Part shown: positions 63,472-64,000 of the stretch, piece after piece | How positions within the stretch are numbered: position 1 is the stretch's first letter | How the letters are laid out: every line of letters starts with the position of its first letter | From: Saccharopolyspora montiporae | GTDB lineage: Bacteria > Actinomycetota > Actinomycetes > Mycobacteriales > Pseudonocardiaceae | Direction: 5' to 3' | Assembly: GCF_015209505.1 (NCBI RefSeq) | Contig: NZ_JADEYC010000032.1 | Coordinates: 1-64,000 of the forward strand | DNA length: 64,000 bases | Program-made: the position numbers and the translations under genes | Notes under the pieces: model-generated | Told to the model about the DNA's origin: nothing | The model's database searches: none | The model's input: only the letters and a program-made list of their open reading frames with translations

Positions 63472-64000
63472 TCCGGCCTCCCGGATGAGTGGTCGTGCCA
63501 GACCCGCTGCAGGGTCCGACGGGCGAGCACGGACAGCGCGTGCCTGCGGTAGGCGGCGCTGCCCCGGACGTCGTCGACGGGATCGGCCGCGGCGGCGACC
63601 AGCTCACCGAACCGGGACACCAGCGCATCCGGCAGCGCGCCGCGCCCGTCCCAGTCGAGCTCCTCGCCCAGCAGCCGTTCGGCGTCCCGGGCCCGGCGCG
63701 GCGTGGGTGCGGCCGAGCCGATGCCGGTGCCGACCTCGCGCCGCGCGGGATGCAGGCTGATCGCGAAGGAGCACACCGCGATCACCATCGCGTTGCGGGT
63801 GCCGACCTTGGCGAACTGCTCCGGACCGGTCGCCGGGGTGCAGTGCACGGCGGCGATCAGCTCGTCCGCGGCGAGCGCGTTGCGCTTGACCCCGGTGCAG
63901 AACTCGTCCGCGGGGATCGTGCGCGCACCGCGCACCGACGCCACCTCCACCTGCGCGCCGCCGGCCAGCAGCGGCGGGAGGGCATCGCCTGCGGGGGAGG
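63462..64000 (-). CDS. xanthine dehydrogenase, FAD-binding subunit (C-terminal part)
   Basis: The gene runs off the right edge. The visible C-terminal part, from GDALPPLLAGGAQVEVASVRGARTI to the end, contains LPADEF-like TIPADEFCTG, KVGTRNAMVIAVCSFAISL and the CO-dehydrogenase flavoprotein C-terminal domain with AAADPVDDVRGSAAYRRHALSVLARRTLQRVW. It binds FAD and passes electrons to NAD. Start lies outside the window. Overlaps the FeS subunit gene. Confidence 0.92.
   Translation of the reverse strand, partial: SPAGDALPPLLAGGAQVEVASVRGARTIPADEFCTGVKRNALAADELIAAVHCTPATGPEQFAKVGTRNAMVIAVCSFAISLHPARREVGTGIGSAAPTPRRARDAERLLGEELDWDGRGALPDALVSRFGELVAAAADPVDDVRGSAAYRRHALSVLARRTLQRVWHDHSSGRPECA

Overview
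The window is very GC-rich DNA with dense genes, many GTG starts and GTGA/ATGA start-stop overlaps, typical of a filamentous actinomycete. The first 12 kb follow the gene order of Mycobacterium tuberculosis Rv1329c-Rv1341 (dinG, pncB, clpS, DUF2017, P1 peptidase, mec, cysO, cysM, rhomboid, murI, Rv1339-like hydrolase, RNase PH, rdgB). Two DUF5753-DUF397 regulator pairs, a rifamycin phosphotransferase and type VII-associated toxin genes point to Pseudonocardiaceae, perhaps Saccharopolyspora (inference).

Layout: 0-12.5 kb holds NAD salvage (pncA, pncB), the ClpS adaptor, the CysO/CysM/Mec cysteine pathway, an inserted vapBC module, a degenerate SMP-30-like protein, and the rhomboid-murI-phosphodiesterase-rph-rdgB operon, followed by bcp. 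12.6-23.5 kb holds pyruvate oxidase, a DUF5753/DUF397 pair, two PH-domain membrane proteins, a secreted trypsin, a lysoplasmalogenase, ileS and a CGNR regulator. 23.7-32.2 kb holds a penicillin-acylase-family enzyme, a membrane acyltransferase, a YdcF-like protein and a rifamycin phosphotransferase preceded by a rifamycin-associated element.

32.4-39.2 kb is the main accessory island: a YbaB-like gene, two small type VII-associated proteins, a 1242-residue RHS protein with a C-terminal toxin module, a probable immunity gene, then about 1 kb of broken genes including a frameshifted DUF7660 immunity-like pseudogene. 39.7-45.1 kb is a catabolic operon (ceramidase, flavin monooxygenase, SDR) divergent from a TetR regulator, with a perfect 20-bp palindrome between them. 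45.2-48.4 kb is a Tat-exported flavoprotein divergent from a PucR regulator.

48.7-58.2 kb holds tRNA-Ala, a type II NADH dehydrogenase, an MFS exporter, a GNAT acetyltransferase, a DUF885 hydrolase, a second DUF5753/DUF397 pair with a perfect 30-bp palindrome upstream, an unusual tRNA with anticodon UAG and a short variable region, and DUF3618 and MOSC proteins. 58.2-64 kb is a TetR gene and a purine/molybdenum block: three xanthine dehydrogenase subunits, a nucleoside deaminase and a MocA-like nucleotidyltransferase. I saw no rRNA, CRISPR array, transposase or phage structural gene.
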